Source of the DNA: an uncultured Pelagibacteraceae bacterium
GTDB taxonomy: Bacteria > Pseudomonadota > Alphaproteobacteria > Pelagibacterales > Pelagibacteraceae
DNA: 49,018 nucleotides
Reading direction: 5' to 3'
NCBI GenBank assembly: GCA_902578265.1
Contig: CACHCA010000007.1
Coordinates: 1 to 49,018, forward strand
Shown here piece by piece: positions 48,010-49,018 of the stretch (the stretch's first letter is position 1; each line of letters opens with the position of its first letter). A model generated the notes under the pieces. The model made no database searches. It was not told the origin of the DNA and saw only the letters and a list, made by a program, of their open reading frames with translations. The translations under genes were made by a program, and so were the position numbers.

Positions 48010-49018
48010 TTAAACTTTTAAAGGAAGAACTTTTAATAAAATTTTATTACGTATAGAATCTATGTTTAATTGATTAAGTGCACTTATTATAAAAAATAGG
48101 GTATCCTCATCTAAGTTACTCAACTCATCTTGACCAATAACCTCTATAATTCTGAGAATTGTTGAAGCTGACTCATTATTATTTACCATGACTTGTATAT
48201 CTGTTGGCATTTCAGAATCTAGAATTTTATATAAATTGTCATATTTCTTATCAATTTTTATGCCATCTGATTTCAATGACTCGATTAAAATAATATCTTT
48301 TTTTGAGATAGAATACTTTTTATCCCTTTTTATTTTTTTGAGAAAATTATTGAGATCTTTTTCTATTTTTGTTTGATTATATTCTCCAATAAAATATTTT
48401 ATAAGTTTTGATTGATGTAATAGATCATCATTATACTTGATTTTAGTTTGTTTTTTTTCATCAGTATTAATATTTTCTAAATAAAAACTAGTATGCTTTG
48501 AGGAAATTTGATCTAATTCAATATCTTGTAACAGGTCTTTTAGTATCTTCTCAAAAGCATTACCAATTTTATCCTTGATGAATGCTTCTTTTAGAAGTTT
48601 CATTAACTCTATTTTTTTATTTATGTCAGACTCTAGTAATACGCTTTGATATAAAAGGGCCCTGCTCTCAATATTAGCTAAAGATTTGAATACTGTTTTG
48701 ACATTCAAAAATTGATCAATCGTAAACTGAAACCTTTTGTAAATTTGAAATAAATCATCTTCAAGATAATTCTTGTTATGTGTGGCATACTCAATTAACT
48801 CAATTTTTTCTAATTCATCTAAGTCAATTTCATTAGTTTGATATAATAAATTCGAAGCAGCTAAATACTTCCATATTAATGGATTTGTATTTTCTTTGGG
48901 TTCAAAAGAAAATTCTGGATTTGTTTTATGAGCCAAATGAAACTCTAGTATACTTTTTTCAGAAATAGTTTTATCAATTTCATTTGTATATCCAAAAAGA
49001 TAATTCAGTTTATTTTCA
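48010..49018 (-). CDS. Unrecognised protein upstream of def (partial)
   Basis: The frame is open to the right edge of the window, so the gene starts beyond it; a TTG at 48936 is internal. About 335 C-terminal residues are visible. Near the edge is SILEFHLAHKTNPEFSFEP, then NTNPLIWKYLAASNLL, followed by a mostly helical, charged stretch without obvious enzyme motifs, signal peptide or membrane helix. It resembles a helical-repeat protein. I do not recognise the family with confidence. It shares strand and close spacing with def-fmt-truA and may belong to that transcript. Confidence 0.7.
   Translation of the reverse strand, partial: ENKLNYLFGYTNEIDKTISEKSILEFHLAHKTNPEFSFEPKENTNPLIWKYLAASNLLYQTNEIDLDELEKIELIEYATHNKNYLEDDLFQIYKRFQFTIDQFLNVKTVFKSLANIESRALLYQSVLLESDINKKIELMKLLKEAFIKDKIGNAFEKILKDLLQDIELDQISSKHTSFYLENINTDEKKQTKIKYNDDLLHQSKLIKYFIGEYNQTKIEKDLNNFLKKIKRDKKYSISKKDIILIESLKSDGIKIDKKYDNLYKILDSEMPTDIQVMVNNNESASTILRIIEVIGQDELSNLDEDTLFFIISALNQLNIDSIRNKILLKVLPLKV

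Overview
The window is strongly AT-rich and almost completely coding. Genes abut or overlap by a few bases (ATGA and TAATG junctions), stop codons are shared at convergent gene ends, and Shine-Dalgarno sites are mostly weak. Gene content and order are alphaproteobacterial: split b/b' ATP synthase F0, a cox operon with ctaB-coxF-ctaG-ctaE-surf1, DUF2093, DUF3035/BamF, and retinal synthesis by crtIBY-blh. Together this fits a streamlined marine SAR11 (Pelagibacterales) chromosome. This is an inference from gene content and style, not a database match. I see no insertion sequences, prophage, CRISPR array, tRNA or rRNA. No stretch over 300 bases lacks a gene.

Layout: 1-10604 (+) holds the end of smc, the F0 operon atpI-B-E-F'-F, the retinal pathway crtI-crtB-crtY-blh, then ispH (frame broken by one base in a T run), thrB and rnhA. 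10599-18713 (-) holds rsmE followed by the aa3 cytochrome oxidase operon ctaC-ctaD-ctaB-(41-aa coxF-like gene)-ctaG-ctaE-surf1, then thrC and a peroxiredoxin. 18731-21498 (+) is a small redox group: HAD hydrolase, double CDGSH protein, pirin, quinone oxidoreductase. 21495-21899 (-) is a DUF2721 membrane protein.

21952-27626 (+) combines ubiA with a lipid A/Kdo set (msbA, waaA, lpxK, lpxL). DUF2093 (-) is followed by purD and rsmD (+). 29663-36077 (-) runs HAD hydrolase, ribF, ileS, lspA, DUF3035 lipoprotein and pgi. 36201-40280 (+) has groES-groEL behind a heat-shock-type promoter, a strong terminator, a 38-aa basic ORF and typA. The rest is yczE-like (-), a secreted DUF6134 protein (+), tldD-pmbA-FAD oxidoreductase (-), a DCC1-type thiol protein (+), and an unrecognised partial gene-def-fmt-truA (-).

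Functionally much of the window concerns bioenergetics: the membrane sector of ATP synthase, the terminal oxidase with its assembly factors, and the enzymes making retinal for a light-driven rhodopsin pump. The rhodopsin gene and crtE are not here. The most useful second-look items are the one-base frame break in the essential ispH gene, two overlooked small genes (14448-14573 and 38252-38368), the heat-shock promoter of groESL, and a possible leaderless promoter in front of crtI. No wholly new multi-gene system is evident.
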